Of a DNA stretch of 64,000 nucleotides, positions 1 to 9,276 are shown piece by piece. A model generated the notes under the pieces. The model was not told the DNA's origin. It saw only the letters and a program-made list of their open reading frames with translations, and did not search any database. Numbering within the stretch: the stretch's first letter is position 1; each line of letters opens with the position of its first letter. The translations under genes and the position numbers were made by a program. Source of the DNA: Rossellomorea sp. AcN35-11 (GTDB taxonomy: Bacteria > Bacillota > Bacilli > Bacillales > Bacillaceae_B); contig CP128835.1 of assembly GCA_030388825.1 (NCBI GenBank), positions 1,916,001 through 1,980,000 on the forward strand, read 5' to 3'.

Positions 1-1
1 T

Positions 2-499
2 CACGCCTGCGGTTTAACGAAATATGAGGGAGATGAACTGGTTCCTGTATTTCCCAATGCAACCATTTACACCTCTCAAGTGGAATGGGATGAAATGAGA
101 AACCCGAATATCCGCTCCCGTAATACATACTGGAGAGAGAACTGGGAGAGTATTCAATCTCAAGTAGAAACGTTCCAGGAGGAAAAGGAAGTCCTCCCAG
201 GGATTCGAATGGTGCATACAGGGGGTCACAGTGACGGGCATTCGATCATCCTTTTAGAGAGTGAGGGCGAAACATTCATCCATATGGCAGACATCATGCC
301 GACCCATGCCCACAAAAATCCCCTTTGGGTACTTGCCTACGATGATTATCCCATGACATCCATCGATGCGAAGGAAAAGTGGATCAATCAAGCGATGGAA
401 GGCGGGTACTGGTTCCTTTTTTACCATGATGCAGTGTATAGAGCAGTGAAGTGGAATCGTGATGGGGCAATGGTAGACAAGGTATTGAGGAAAAAATAG
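2..499 (+). CDS. ytnP: YtnP-type metallo-beta-lactamase-fold hydrolase (C-terminal part)
   Basis: The open frame runs in from the left edge. Its first residues are [13 protein letters not shown], which fit the end of the HxHxDHACGL zinc motif of the AHL-lactonase/YtnP branch of the metallo-beta-lactamase fold, so the N-terminal third lies outside the window. Later family landmarks are visible: a TGGHSDGHS segment (metal-binding His) and [11 protein letters not shown] (bridging Asp followed by His). The known B. subtilis homologue is a lactonase-like hydrolase, so an intracellular Zn hydrolase acting on a lactone signal is inferred. The internal ATG at 80 is not the start. The gene ends just before a strong terminator and faces ytzB. 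Confidence 0.85.
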   Translation, partial: HACGLTKYEGDELVPVFPNATIYTSQVEWDEMRNPNIRSRNTYWRENWESIQSQVETFQEEKEVLPGIRMVHTGGHSDGHSIILLESEGETFIHMADIMPTHAHKNPLWVLAYDDYPMTSIDAKEKWINQAMEGGYWFLFYHDAVYRAVKWNRDGAMVDKVLRKK

Positions 500-502
500 A
501 AA

Positions 503-550
503 AAAAGGATGATCCCGAGGATTCGACAGAGTCCAGGATCATCCTTTTCT
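503..550. terminator. Bidirectional terminator between ytnP and ytzB
   Basis: A 13-bp stem (503-515 with 536-548), A-rich on the left and T-rich on the right, can terminate both the converging ytnP and ytzB transcripts. Confidence 0.8.
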
Positions 551-584
551 ATTTAATCCTTCCAAAGGATCCAGAAAGGCTTGG

Positions 585-899
585 TTACCTCAGGGGATAC
601 ACATCAATGACGGTTCCTGTGTAGGCATCTGCCAGGAATTCGTATTGTTCCAGCTCTCCGTCCCTTCTTCTCGATACGCCGCCTTTATAGACTTTCGTCG
701 CGACGGAATGCTTTTGAAAGTCTTCTGGTTTCATCCCGATCCACGAACCATCGATATCCCCGTCTTTTTTAAACGATTGTTTCACATCTTTTAGTACTTT
801 TTCGGCAGAAATCAGTGAGGACTCATTTAATTTTTCTTTTAAAAAATAGCCTCCTGCTGCCCCGATTCCGATTCCAATTATGAAAGATTTCCAGTTCAT
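585..899 (-). CDS. ytzB: Small membrane-anchored PepSY-type protein YtzB
   Basis: The open frame extends to 1157, but the start is set at the ATG at 899, preceded by GGAGGGAGAAAC. This gives 104 residues, the usual YtzB length; the upstream extension looks non-coding. A hydrophobic N-terminus (FIIGIGIGAAGGYFL, about residues 5-19) suggests a membrane anchor or signal segment. The rest resembles a single PepSY-like domain ending in EYEFLADAYTGTVIDVYPLR, a pattern typical of PepSY C-termini. Function is unknown. The ytnP-ytzB-ytoP order matches B. subtilis. It diverges from the M42 peptidase gene at 1163. Confidence 0.8.
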   Translation of the reverse strand: MNWKSFIIGIGIGAAGGYFLKEKLNESSLISAEKVLKDVKQSFKKDGDIDGSWIGMKPEDFQKHSVATKVYKGGVSRRRDGELEQYEFLADAYTGTVIDVYPLR

Positions 900-1162
900 C
901 GTTTCTCCCTCCACAGGCAATGAGTAGTTGAATGGTGCTCTAATAACCAGGGGTCGCTGATGAATCACGTGATGCAGGGGAATCATCCCTTCTTCCATAT
1001 CTCCCTGGAAATTCTCGTTTATTTTCCGTTTATAGGTACATTCTATCAAATAAATCATAAAAAAGAGAAATGCTTTTCCTCTCAATTGGTGGTAAGACGT
1101 TCGAAAGTTCTGTAAAATAAAATTATACATAAAGTAGATCTTATACAAAAGGGGCATTTGAC

Positions 1163-2236
1163 ATGAAACAAGAAACGTTGGAATTATTTAAGACACTGAC
1201 TGAATTGCCGGGGGCACCTGGTAATGAGCATGCAGTCCGTAAATTTATGAAAGAGCAATTGACTCAATACTCAGATGAAATTGTACAGGATCGTCTAGGC
1301 GGAATCTTCGGAGTGAAAAAAGGCAATGATCAGGATCCTGTTGTCATGGTTGCAGGACATATGGATGAAGTGGGGTTTATGGTCACGTCCATTACCGATA
1401 ATGGCATGATCCGTTTTCAACCTCTTGGCGGCTGGTGGAGTCAGGTCCTCCTAGCGCAACGGGTTCAAATTATAACAGATAACGGCCCAATAACAGGAGT
1501 CATCGGAAGCATCCCTCCGCACCTCCTTGGGGAAGACCAGCGCAGAAAGCCAATGGATATGAAGAACATGCTAATCGATATCGGTGCTGATGATCGTGAA
1601 GATGCACGTGAAATTGGAATCAAGCCCGGCCAGCAGATTGTACCGATCTGTCCGTTCACCCCGATGGCAAATGAGAAGAAGATTCTGGCGAAAGCCTGGG
1701 ATAACCGTTATGGGTGCGGACTGTCCATTGAGTTATTAAAAGAGCTTCAGGGTGTGTCCCTTCCCAATACCCTTTATTCCGGAGCCACTGTGCAGGAAGA
1801 GGTGGGATTAAGAGGTGCTCAGACTGCAGCCAATATGATCAATCCTGATCTCTTCTTCGCGTTGGATGCGAGTCCGGCAAATGATATGTCAGGGGACAAA
1901 AATGAATTTGGTCAACTAGGCAAAGGTGCTCTCCTTCGCATTCTGGATCGTTCCATGGTCACTCACAGAGGCATGCGGGAATTCGTCCTTGATACGGCTG
2001 AATCAAATGATATTCCATATCAGTACTTCGTTTCCCAAGGCGGTACGGACGCAGGGAGAGTCCATATGTCCAATGAAGGGGTACCAAGTGCAGTGGTTGG
2101 TATTTGTTCAAGGTATATTCATACTCATGCTTCCATGATCCATGTAGATGACTATGCGGCAGCGAAAGAGCTGATCGTCAAATTAGTGAAGCAATGTGAT
2201 CGTTCTACAATCGAATCAATCAAATCGAATGGGTAA
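1163..2236 (+). CDS. ytoP: M42-family metallo-aminopeptidase YtoP
   Basis: The 357-residue protein matches the M42 (glutamyl aminopeptidase/CelM) family in length and motifs. [11 protein letters not shown] carries the first zinc-binding His, AWDNRYGCG the bridging Asp, [12 protein letters not shown] the catalytic and metal Glu pair, LDAS the next metal Asp, and [12 protein letters not shown] comes near the C-terminal ligand region. Such enzymes form cytosolic tetrahedral dodecamers that trim peptides left by proteasome-like proteases; the exact substrate preference cannot be read here. The ATG at 1163 follows AAAGGGG. A hairpin terminator follows the stop, so the gene is probably monocistronic. 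Confidence 0.92.
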   Translation: MKQETLELFKTLTELPGAPGNEHAVRKFMKEQLTQYSDEIVQDRLGGIFGVKKGNDQDPVVMVAGHMDEVGFMVTSITDNGMIRFQPLGGWWSQVLLAQRVQIITDNGPITGVIGSIPPHLLGEDQRRKPMDMKNMLIDIGADDREDAREIGIKPGQQIVPICPFTPMANEKKILAKAWDNRYGCGLSIELLKELQGVSLPNTLYSGATVQEEVGLRGAQTAANMINPDLFFALDASPANDMSGDKNEFGQLGKGALLRILDRSMVTHRGMREFVLDTAESNDIPYQYFVSQGGTDAGRVHMSNEGVPSAVVGICSRYIHTHASMIHVDDYAAAKELIVKLVKQCDRSTIESIKSNG

Positions 2237-2255
2237 TCACGATAAATAAATCATA

Positions 2256-2303
2256 GAAAAAGCTGTCTTCTTCGTGTGCAATTTCGTGGGGGGCAGCTTT
2301 TTT
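2256..2303 (+). terminator. Terminator after ytoP
   Basis: An imperfect stem AAAAGCTGTC/GGCAGCTTTT with a run of T follows the ytoP stop codon. Confidence 0.7.
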
Positions 2304-2355
2304 AAAAGAAAATGGGGGACTTAAAGGGATCCTCCGTTAGAAATGGGGGAATATC

Positions 2356-2886
2356 TTGTTGAAAGTAGCGATCGGAACAACGAATCCGGCCAAGGTTCTG
2401 GCCGTTCAAAAAGCATTTGAGCAACACTATGAGAATGTTGAATTCCAGTCTCTCAATACAGAGTCGTCTGTAAGTGACCAGCCTTTTTCAGATCAGGAGA
2501 CGATCGAAGGGGCATTAAACAGGGCAAAGAACGTACTGCGTGCTTCCGGTCATGACGTCGGGATCGGTCTTGAAGGGGGAGTGACGGAATCATTGTACGG
2601 AATGTTCCTCTGTAACTGGGGAGCTCTGGTTGACCGGGACGGAAACGAAATCATTGGCGGGGGTGCACGAATCTCTTTACCGAAAGAGATCAGCAGCCGG
2701 TTAAAGGCAGGGAATGAGCTCGGGCCATTGATGGATGAATACACCCAGACGACTGGAGTAAGGAAGAAAGAAGGAGCAATGGGCATATTCACCAACGGTC
2801 TCATCACAAGGGAGGAAATGTTTCATCAGGTTGTCCAGCTGTTGATAGGTCAATGGCAGTTCCGAATCAAGATGCAGGACAAATAA
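2356..2886 (+). CDS. Non-canonical purine NTPase (DUF84, inosine/xanthosine triphosphatase-like)
   Basis: The 176-residue protein opens with VAIGTTNPAKVLAVQKAF, the nucleotide-binding signature of the DUF84/YjjX family. It also holds VSDQPFSDQETIEGALNRA and GIGLEGGV, typical of enzymes that hydrolyse ITP/XTP and keep deaminated purines out of nucleic acid. Length agrees with E. coli YjjX (about 170). The start is one of two adjacent TTG codons (2356 or 2359); the Shine-Dalgarno TGGGGGA at 2344-2350 fits both, slightly better for 2359. Activity on ITP/XTP is inferred from family. The gene stands alone between ytoP and the Cys-rich gene. Confidence 0.8.
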   Translation: MLKVAIGTTNPAKVLAVQKAFEQHYENVEFQSLNTESSVSDQPFSDQETIEGALNRAKNVLRASGHDVGIGLEGGVTESLYGMFLCNWGALVDRDGNEIIGGGARISLPKEISSRLKAGNELGPLMDEYTQTTGVRKKEGAMGIFTNGLITREEMFHQVVQLLIGQWQFRIKMQDK

Positions 2887-2924
2887 TCCCCGTTACTTAT
2901 CCCCTTAGAGGGTACTTGGCCCAT

Positions 2925-2952
2925 ACCAAATCACTCTGTCCCTCATAGAATG
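2925..2952 (+). promoter_or_regulatory. Possible sigma-K-type promoter for the Cys/Arg/Asp-rich gene
   Basis: ACC at 2925-2927, a 16-nt spacer, then CATAGAATG at 2944-2952. The sigma-K consensus is AC, 16-17 nt, CATANNNTA, so one -10 base differs. An inverted repeat TATCAGA...TCTGATA (about 2958-2980) lies between it and the ribosome binding site. The match is suggestive only. Confidence 0.3.
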
Positions 2953-3004
2953 GAGTATATCAGACTACTTTTATCTGATAAATCCTTTCTAAGGAGGTAA
3001 GAGT

Positions 3005-3235
3005 ATGGGATGCCATTATTGTGATGACCGTGTCCGGGGACGACGTGATCGGAAATGCTGTGACTGGGATAAATTGTTATTTGGTGACAGAAGAAGATGT
3101 CACTGCAGAGATCGTGTCTTAGGTACGGATGATCGTAGAAGATGTCGCAGAAGACGAGATGATGATGTATTGGGAGACTTTGATAACCGCAGGAGAAGAC
3201 GTAAAAGAAAATGTGGTTGCGACTTTTTCTATTAA
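3005..3235 (+). CDS. Small Cys/Arg/Asp-rich repeat protein, function unknown
   Basis: I do not recognise this 76-residue protein. Coding is supported by a textbook AAGGAGGTAAGAGT leader before ATG and by a strong terminator just after the stop. It has nine cysteines, about one third arginine/lysine and many aspartates, and falls into about four related segments, each pairing an RRR/RRC cluster with an aspartate-containing stretch (GDRRRCHC, DDRRRCRRRRDDD, DNRRRRRKRKCGC). There is no signal peptide or membrane segment. Such composition is reminiscent of spore coat or crust proteins, and a sigma-K-like promoter lies upstream, but a spore role is only inference. Confidence 0.65.
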   Translation: MGCHYCDDRVRGRRDRKCCDWDKLLFGDRRRCHCRDRVLGTDDRRRCRRRRDDDVLGDFDNRRRRRKRKCGCDFFY

Positions 3236-3243
3236 GATGGTAT

Positions 3244-3276
3244 AGAACTCCGTAGTGATGCGGAGTTCTTTTTTTG
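3244..3276 (+). terminator. Terminator after the Cys/Arg/Asp-rich gene
   Basis: A perfect 9-bp stem AGAACTCCG/CGGAGTTCT is followed by T8. Confidence 0.85.
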
Positions 3277-3448
3277 TGTGGTTATGGTAAGGTTTACCAT
3301 AGGCTCATCTGTTATATGCTCTTCTATTTGACATAGCTCACTTTCTATAGAGGATGCTTCTTATCACCAAATCTAGCTTCAGCCTGTTCACACAAATGAA
3401 AGGGCAGTCCTCATGAGTGAATGTCTGCCTAAAGAAAATTCGACAGAG

Positions 3449-3570
3449 AGGATTCATTATTTATAAAAAGGATGAATACACCATAATCAGGATTGATCCT
3501 TTTTAAACAGGATTAATAATCCGGAATGAGGATTGAATACGGTCCAATATGGATCAATACATTCGCGAAG
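3449..3570. repeat. Degenerate 20-bp tandem array, word AGGATTNAATA (6 units)
   Basis: AGGATT/AGGATG starts at 3449, 3469, 3489, 3509 and 3529, exactly 20 bp apart, with a sixth degenerate unit (TGGATC) about 20 bp later. Only the first 6-11 bases of each unit are conserved. The array lies between the facing terminators of the Cys-rich gene and the POT transporter gene. I see no gene in 3277-3740. Confidence 0.65.
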
Positions 3571-3740
3571 GGAATGACAATTAGGCATTTCACCCCAGAT
3601 GCGGCCCCTGTTACCTGCTCAGGAGCTATTTCCAGCTGAAAAAGTGAATCTTATATAATACATAGAACCCCTGAACTTCAACTCAACACAAGTTCCCCCC
3701 TTAGATATAAGCTATGGTTCCAATTTGGTCTTGTCCTCAC

Positions 3741-3774
3741 ATAAAAAAACCCTCTGAATCCTATTCAGAGGGTT
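3741..3774 (-). terminator. Terminator of the POT transporter gene
   Basis: A perfect 12-bp stem (3748-3759 with 3763-3774) is followed on the minus strand by a T7 run. Confidence 0.85.
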
Positions 3775-3781
3775 AAGTTCA

Positions 3782-5276
3782 TTATTTTACACCTTTCATG
3801 AACGACTGAATCTTCGGTGAAAGAAGGAATAGTGCAATACTCAATACGATTGCCATCCCTCCGATTGAACCAAAGTACAGCATTTCTGTTTCAGGTGTAT
3901 AGAAACGGACAAGCTGTGCGTTCAATGCTTGTGCAGCAGCCAGAAGCCAGGAACCAAAGGCTCATCGTTTGAGCAGAGAATGCTTCCGGGGCCAGTTTCG
4001 TTGTAGCTGAAAGACCGACCGGTGATAAGCATAGCTCACCAAGGACAACGATGAAGTAGCTGAGCACCAGCCAGAGTGGGCTTACCAGAGCTTCTTCCCC
4101 GCCGAAGTATGCAGGCAATAGAATCACTAAGAATGATAAACCGGCAAACAAGAGTCCCAGTGAGAATTTCTTTGGAACGGATGGCTGACGATCACCCAGT
4201 TTCACCCACATCCAGGCAAATACCGGAGCTAATAGGATGATAAATAACGGGTTCAGTGATTGGAACCAGGCAGGAGAGATGTTGATCCCCATGAATTCAA
4301 GCTGTGTTCTCTTATCTGCATAAGCAGCAAGAATGGTTGAACCCTGCTCTTGAATCGCCCAGAACATCACCGCTGCAATAAATAATGGAATATAAGCGAT
4401 CACTCGGGAACGCTCTGTTTCCGTTGTTTTTGGACTATAGTACATCACGATAAAGTAAATGGTTGGAACGACGATACCGAAGATCCCTACCAGATTAATG
4501 AAGACGTTTAACGTGAAGATCCCTGCTGGAATCGTGATTCCAAGAATGATGGCAAGACCGACTACGACTGCACCTGTGATGATGCCATATTTCTTCTTTT
4601 CAGCAGGTGCGAGGGGATTCGGTACATACGTACCTGCAAGGCCAAGATTCTTTTTCTTTGTTGTCATGAATACAACCAGACCTAAGAACATCCCGATTGC
4701 GGCTACGGCGAATCCCCAATGGAAACCTTTTGTTTCCATAAGGCTTCCTACGATTAGTGGAGCGATGAATGCCCCCAGGTTGATACCCATATAGAAAATA
4801 CTGAAAGCTGCATCGCGGCGAGTATCCTTTTCACTATACATTTCACCGACTACAGTGGAAACATTCGGCTTCAATAATCCTGTTCCGACTACGATCAGCA
4901 CCATTGAGATGAAGAACATCGTTAAACTTCCCGGGAAAGATAATGCAATATGACCGAACATGATGAATATTCCACCGTAAAAGACGGCTTTCGACGTTCC
5001 GAATATCCTATCTGCCAGCCATCCTCCGATGACTCCGGACATATAAACCAGTGAACCATAGATAGACATGATGGCTAAAGCTGTGTTCTGCTCAAGACCC
5101 AGTCCACCTTTGGAAACCTCATAGTACATGTAGAATACGAGGATCGCACGCATCCCATAGTAGGAAAAGCGCTCCCAGAATTCCGTAAAGAACAGAGTGA
5201 ATAGTCCTCTGGGATGTCCGAAGAATCCTTTTTGAGGGACACTATCCACAATTTTCTGTTTATTCATTGATGACAT
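3782..5276 (-). CDS. Proton-dependent oligopeptide (POT/PTR2) transporter, frameshifted
   Basis: An inner-membrane symporter of the POT/DtpT family (MFS fold) that takes up di- and tripeptides with protons. Family marks are FTEFWERFSYYGMRAIL (the ExxERFxYYG motif) in TM1, GGWLADRIFGTSKA, and the PTR2 signature GTGLLKPNVSTVVGEMY. As sequenced, the frame stops at 3891 with an unlikely tail. Removing one base near 3941 continues the reading as AAAQALNAQLVRFYTPETE and a last TM helix, to a stop at 3782. That gives 497 residues, the normal POT length. The start ATG follows GGGAGGTAGAAAC. A sequencing over-call is the likely cause. Confidence 0.88.
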
Positions 5277-5440
5277 GTTTCTACCTCCCTTATTCTTTTA
5301 CTATAATATTTTAATAGTTTAATAAAGTCAAAAAAAGTTTACAAATGGTTAATAATAACACAATTTATCATTAGATTGCTAATATTAAGTTATTTTAAAA
5401 TAGTAAAAAAGGTTTAAAACGGAACGAGGAGACAGAGCGG

Positions 5441-5478
5441 AAAGGCCCGGAATCCAACTTGGACTCCGGGCCTTTTTA
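5441..5478. terminator. Terminator after ytoQ
   Basis: An 11-bp GC-rich stem (5441-5451 with 5465-5475) is flanked by A and T runs. It terminates ytoQ leftward and insulates the transporter gene. Confidence 0.85.
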
Positions 5479-5493
5479 TATAGAAGATTCGTT

Positions 5494-5943
5494 TTATTCT
5501 GTTTCAAAAAGATACGATAACGTTTGAATCGCCTGATCGATGGTTGTGACGGTGACATTCGCTTTATTTGACAGTTCTTTCAGGGGATGGTGCAATGCTT
5601 CGGGGCGAATGAGGATCAGTGGCTTTCCAAGTGCAATGGCTGAACTTGCATCCATTGCCGTATTCCATTGCTTGTATGTTTCCCCAAATAACGCAATCAC
5701 TACATCAGACTTTTGCATCAAAAGCTCGGTCCTGAGATTATTGATGCTTGAAGCGGCTTCATCCCGGAGTATTTTATTCGGTTGTTCACCGAGGATTTCT
5801 TCCCCGATGGAATCTGAACGATCATGATTTTCCATGGGTCCGACGAAAGTAAGGGGAAGCTTTGCATTCTCGGCTTTCTCTTTCAGGTCGTTCCTCCACG
5901 AACTATGTATTTCTCCTGCCAGGTAAACGGTGAATTCCATCAT
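5494..5943 (-). CDS. ytoQ: YtoQ family protein
   Basis: The protein begins MMEFTVYLAGEIHSSWRNDL and contains FVGPMENHDRSDSIGEEILG and LFGETYKQWNTAMDASSAIALGKPLILIRPE. The whole reads as YtoQ, a 148-residue Bacillus protein with a nucleoside 2-deoxyribosyltransferase-like Rossmann fold. The start is put at the first ATG of the ATGATG pair at 5943 because GGAGGC lies 5 nt upstream; the longer frame to 5967 would place the ribosome binding site inside the gene. The biochemical function is not established. It is divergent from the lipoprotein gene at 6112. Confidence 0.85.
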   Translation of the reverse strand: MMEFTVYLAGEIHSSWRNDLKEKAENAKLPLTFVGPMENHDRSDSIGEEILGEQPNKILRDEAASSINNLRTELLMQKSDVVIALFGETYKQWNTAMDASSAIALGKPLILIRPEALHHPLKELSNKANVTVTTIDQAIQTLSYLFETE

Positions 5944-6111
5944 GTTCTGCCTCCTTTTTTTAGTCATTTTATCATAAATACCCTATTGGAGTTAAAAGTA
6001 ACCTATTTTCCCATTAAAAAGGCATATTTTCTTATTGGAAGGGTTGTCAATGGTACTATGTGAGGGTATTATAAGCGTAGGTCCTAAGCATGAAGGGAGG
6101 ATAAGTATAGG

Positions 6112-6615
6112 ATGAAAATCATACATTCAATCATTTTCTTTATCCTTGTGCTTATTTTAGCCGGATGCAACACGACAATCGATAAAGAAAAAGAACAGAC
6201 GGCCAAAGTGGTGGAGAATACGTTGAGCTCCAATGAGGAAGCCAAGGAAGAGGCTGGCAATATACAATTTCATCTTCCATTTGGAGCCAAGATAGAGAAA
6301 GAATCCCCTAATAATATCATTATTTCGAAAAGCTCTGATACGTTTATCCTTTTTACTAACCCACAAGAAGATAAAGATAGTGAACTTCTATATAAAATGG
6401 CCATCAGTGACGATGAAAACCTCTTGAAGCATGGGTCATTCAATGAGGACGATCGCTTAGGATACTATGCCATTAAGAAACTGCCGGATACGGAGAAGTA
6501 CGAACTTATGGTCGGAGTGGGCGGGACGAAGGTCACCACCCAGGCGGAGTTAAAAGACTTAGCAGATCATGCAGAAATGATGATGAAAATGGCAACGTCA
6601 GTCAAACATAAATAA
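6112..6615 (+). CDS. Predicted lipoprotein, function unknown
   Basis: MKIIHSIIFFILVLILAGC is a classic type II signal peptide with lipobox LAGC (Cys19), so the mature protein should be diacylated and tethered to the outer face of the membrane. The 148-residue mature part opens with a Lys/Glu-rich linker and then a compact domain (IQFHLPFGAKIEKESPNNIIISKSSDTFILF ...) that I cannot place in a family. GGGAGG lies 11 nt before the ATG and a terminator follows. It stands alone between ytoQ and the PTS gene. Confidence 0.75.
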   Translation: MKIIHSIIFFILVLILAGCNTTIDKEKEQTAKVVENTLSSNEEAKEEAGNIQFHLPFGAKIEKESPNNIIISKSSDTFILFTNPQEDKDSELLYKMAISDDENLLKHGSFNEDDRLGYYAIKKLPDTEKYELMVGVGGTKVTTQAELKDLADHAEMMMKMATSVKHK

Positions 6616-6619
6616 AGGG

Positions 6620-6659
6620 AGACCGGTTTTCTGCTCAGGTGGAAAATCGGTCTTTTTTT
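6620..6659 (+). terminator. Terminator after the lipoprotein gene
   Basis: A stem GACCGGTTTTC/GGAAAATCGGTC (one mismatch) is followed by T7. Confidence 0.8.
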
Positions 6660-6940
6660 ATGGTGATCCAAGAAAGGTATTGAGGTTAAAAAACGGTCTG
6701 ATTCGGTCTTACAATGATCTTCATTTAAAGAAACATACTTAAAAAGGTGATTGGAGCGAAAGCCAACTTTTACTTTCTTCTTTAGGCTAGATAGGAACCA
6801 TGAAAAAAAAGACTTTTTTTCATGCTGAAATAGGGAATGCCTAATAATGAAGAAATTGAACTCATTCATATCTAGACAAATTCAACATGTGTCTTTACAC
6901 TAGTAAAAGGAAACCGGTTTACAAAGGAGAGAGAATCGAA
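6660..6940. other. Gene-free stretch before the PTS gene
   Basis: No convincing gene or repeat was seen. A Shine-Dalgarno AAAGGAGAG at about 6923-6931 serves the TTG start at 6941. No clear sigma-A promoter was identified. Confidence 0.4.
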
Positions 6941-7972
6941 TTGAGAGAATTTTTAAAGAGACAAGGCGTTACACTATCCGCCAAGATCTATTTCATAGAT
7001 GCACTGAGTTATATGGCATTAGGGTTGTTCAGCTCGTTGATCATCGGATTGATCATTAAGACCATCGGGGAACAACTTCCCTTAAGTGCAGGGCTCAGCA
7101 ACTTTTTTATTGAAATGGGAGGCCTTGCCATCAGTCTGATGGGACCCGCGATCGGAGTGGCGATTGCCTTTGGCCTTGGGGCACCTCCCCTTGTCCTCTT
7201 TGCGGCGGTAGTCACAGGAGCGGCAGGAGCGAGCTTGGGAGGACCGGCGGGTGCTTACGTAGCGGCTGTCCTATCCACTGAAATCGGTAAGCTTGTCAGC
7301 AAGACGACGAAGGTGGATATCATCGTCACCCCGTTTGTCACGATCCTGGCCGGCTTCACGACAGCCTACCTCATAGGACCAGGGATTGCCGACTTTATGA
7401 GCATGTTCGGAAGCTGGATCAGCTGGGCCACTGAGCAGCGGCCGATCATTATGGGGATGCTGGTTGCCGCCCTTATGGGACTTGCATTGACTGCTCCCAT
7501 ATCAAGTGCCGCCATTGCCCTTATGCTGGAATTGAACGGGGTTGCAGCAGGCGCTGCTACGATAGGGTGTGCTGCTCAAATGGTAGGCTTTGCTGTCATC
7601 AGTTACAGGGAAAATAAAGTGGGAGGATTGATCGCACAAGGGATAGGCACATCCATGCTTCAAGTACCCAATATCATCCGAAACCCCCGCATCCTCATTC
7701 CCCCGACAGTTGCCGGAATCATTCTGGCTCCCATAGGTACGACCATCTGGTTGATGGAAAACAACGCAGCCGGAGCCGGAATGGGAACAAGTGGATTCGT
7801 GGGTCAGATCATGACATTTAAGACGATGGGATTCAGCTGGGAAGTGACCATGAAGATCCTGCTGTTGCATATCGTTGGACCTGCGTTCATCAGCCTGTTA
7901 CTATCTGAATATATGCGTAAACTAGGTTGGATTAAACCTAATCAAATGACGATTGACACAGGGGGCAAATAA
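6941..7972 (+). CDS. PTS sugar transporter EIIC-type membrane protein (PTS_EIIC_2 family)
   Basis: A very hydrophobic 343-residue protein with about nine to ten membrane segments, Gly/Ala-rich ([42 protein letters not shown]), resembling the stand-alone EIIC family. The start is the TTG at 6941, which has AAAGGAGAG 9 nt upstream; the longer frame from 6887 has no ribosome binding site. No EIIA or EIIB domain is fused or adjacent, so the substrate and even phosphotransferase coupling are unknown. It ends 1 nt before the ytpP start, implying co-transcription. Confidence 0.75.
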   Translation: MREFLKRQGVTLSAKIYFIDALSYMALGLFSSLIIGLIIKTIGEQLPLSAGLSNFFIEMGGLAISLMGPAIGVAIAFGLGAPPLVLFAAVVTGAAGASLGGPAGAYVAAVLSTEIGKLVSKTTKVDIIVTPFVTILAGFTTAYLIGPGIADFMSMFGSWISWATEQRPIIMGMLVAALMGLALTAPISSAAIALMLELNGVAAGAATIGCAAQMVGFAVISYRENKVGGLIAQGIGTSMLQVPNIIRNPRILIPPTVAGIILAPIGTTIWLMENNAAGAGMGTSGFVGQIMTFKTMGFSWEVTMKILLLHIVGPAFISLLLSEYMRKLGWIKPNQMTIDTGGK

Positions 7973-7973
7973 T

Positions 7974-8291
7974 ATGCGTAAACTTGAATCAGTGGAAGAA
8001 TTTCATCAGCTGAAAGAAACGGGCAAGCATGTGTTTATGTTTTCGGCGGACTGGTGCCCTGATTGCCGGATCATTGATCCGATCCTTCCAGAAATCGAGG
8101 AGAACTTTTCGGAATACACGTTCCTTTATGTAGACCGGGATCAATTCATCGATCTGTGCATTGAATTGGATGTCTTTGGAATTCCGAGCTTTGTAGCCTA
8201 TGAAGATGGACGTGAACTGGGACGCTTCGTCAGCAAGGACCGGAAAACAAAAGAAGAGATCGAAAACTTTATGAACACGTTATCTTCTTAA
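7974..8291 (+). CDS. ytpP: Thioredoxin-like protein YtpP
   Basis: A 105-residue thioredoxin fold with the active site [19 protein letters not shown], a CPDC redox pair in place of CGPC, and the cis-proline loop [15 protein letters not shown]. It is the expected B. subtilis neighbour of ytpQ and ytpR. The start is the ATG at 7974, one base after the PTS gene stop, with GGGGG nearby; the longer frame from 7953 overlaps the upstream gene. It is presumably a cytosolic thiol oxidoreductase, possibly part of the bacillithiol redox system, though that is not shown by the sequence. Confidence 0.88.
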   Translation: MRKLESVEEFHQLKETGKHVFMFSADWCPDCRIIDPILPEIEENFSEYTFLYVDRDQFIDLCIELDVFGIPSFVAYEDGRELGRFVSKDRKTKEEIENFMNTLSS

Positions 8292-8295
8292 TGAG

Positions 8296-8336
8296 AAGGG
8301 AAAGGGATGCCCCAGTGCGGGATCCCTTTTCTTTTT
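8296..8336 (+). terminator. Terminator after ytpP
   Basis: A stem AAAGGGAT.../GATCCCTTTTC is followed by a T-rich tract. Confidence 0.7.
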
Positions 8337-8466
8337 GGGCATTTTTAAGAGGTTCCTTTTGTATTCTGGGAATTTTGATGTAAAATGTTATAAGTGTAGA
8401 AATCAGGAACAAGAGTTCAGGATCAATACTTTCTATTATAAATGCAGCACCAAAGGAGGATCAGTT

Positions 8467-9276
8467 TTGGACATAAAAAAGCTAAAAGGCATACTCCAGG
8501 AACGATTAGCAAAACCGAATCGTACCTTTACATATGATCGGGACAAAGATTCACTAAGGATAGAGAATACCGATACGAAAAAAGGCATAACCGTAGCGCT
8601 GCCTCCAATCGTATCAAAATGGAAAGAAAACAATAAAACGATTATTGATGAAGTGGTTTACTACGTAGAGGAAGCATTGGAAGTGATGGGCACCCAATCG
8701 GATCTTGGAGACAAGGAGAAAAAAGTGTTTCCCGTCATCCGTTCCACTTCATTTGCCACTGAATCCAATGACGGAGTATCTCTCGTTACAGATGACCATA
8801 CAGCCGAAACCCGCATTTACTATGCGGTTGATTTAGGGAAAACGTACCGGCTGTTGGATGAAAACATGCTGAAAGAGGAAGGCTGGACTCACGAGCAAAT
8901 GAAGGAGACCGCCTTATTCAATGTCAGAAGTTTACCAACAGAAATGAAGAAGGATGAAGTGGCAGGAAACATCTTTTATTTTCTGAACAATAACGACGGC
9001 TATGATGCCAGCCGGATATTGAATGATGCTTTTCTGAAGCAGGTAAGCAAGGATATTCAAGGAGAAATGACTGTATCCGTCCCCCATCAGGATGTGCTGG
9101 TCATCGGGGATATCCGCAATGAAACAGGATATGACGTCCTGGCCCAGTTAACCATGAGCTTCTTTACGACAGGTAATGTTCCGATTACGGCATTGTCCTT
9201 TGTGTATGAAGAAGGAGAACTGGAGCCGATCTTCATTCTGGCAAAAAATCGCAAAAAGGAAAGGGAGAAGAAATAA
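8467..9276 (+). CDS. ytpQ: DUF1444 protein YtpQ
   Basis: A 269-residue protein, exactly the B. subtilis YtpQ length when started at the TTG at 8467, which has AAAGGAGGA 6 nt upstream. The open frame extends to 8335 but through terminator sequence. It is a soluble protein with no signal peptide; recognisable stretches are [23 protein letters not shown] text and [19 protein letters not shown]. The DUF1444 family has no established function. The stop overlaps the ytpR start by one base (TAATG), so the two are translationally coupled. Confidence 0.85.
   Translation: MDIKKLKGILQERLAKPNRTFTYDRDKDSLRIENTDTKKGITVALPPIVSKWKENNKTIIDEVVYYVEEALEVMGTQSDLGDKEKKVFPVIRSTSFATESNDGVSLVTDDHTAETRIYYAVDLGKTYRLLDENMLKEEGWTHEQMKETALFNVRSLPTEMKKDEVAGNIFYFLNNNDGYDASRILNDAFLKQVSKDIQGEMTVSVPHQDVLVIGDIRNETGYDVLAQLTMSFFTTGNVPITALSFVYEEGELEPIFILAKNRKKEREKK

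Noticed and set aside
585..1157. A 190-residue version of YtzB
   Set aside because: The N-terminal 86 codons cover the promoter region of ytoP and have no ribosome binding site; the ATG at 899 has a strong one and gives the family length.
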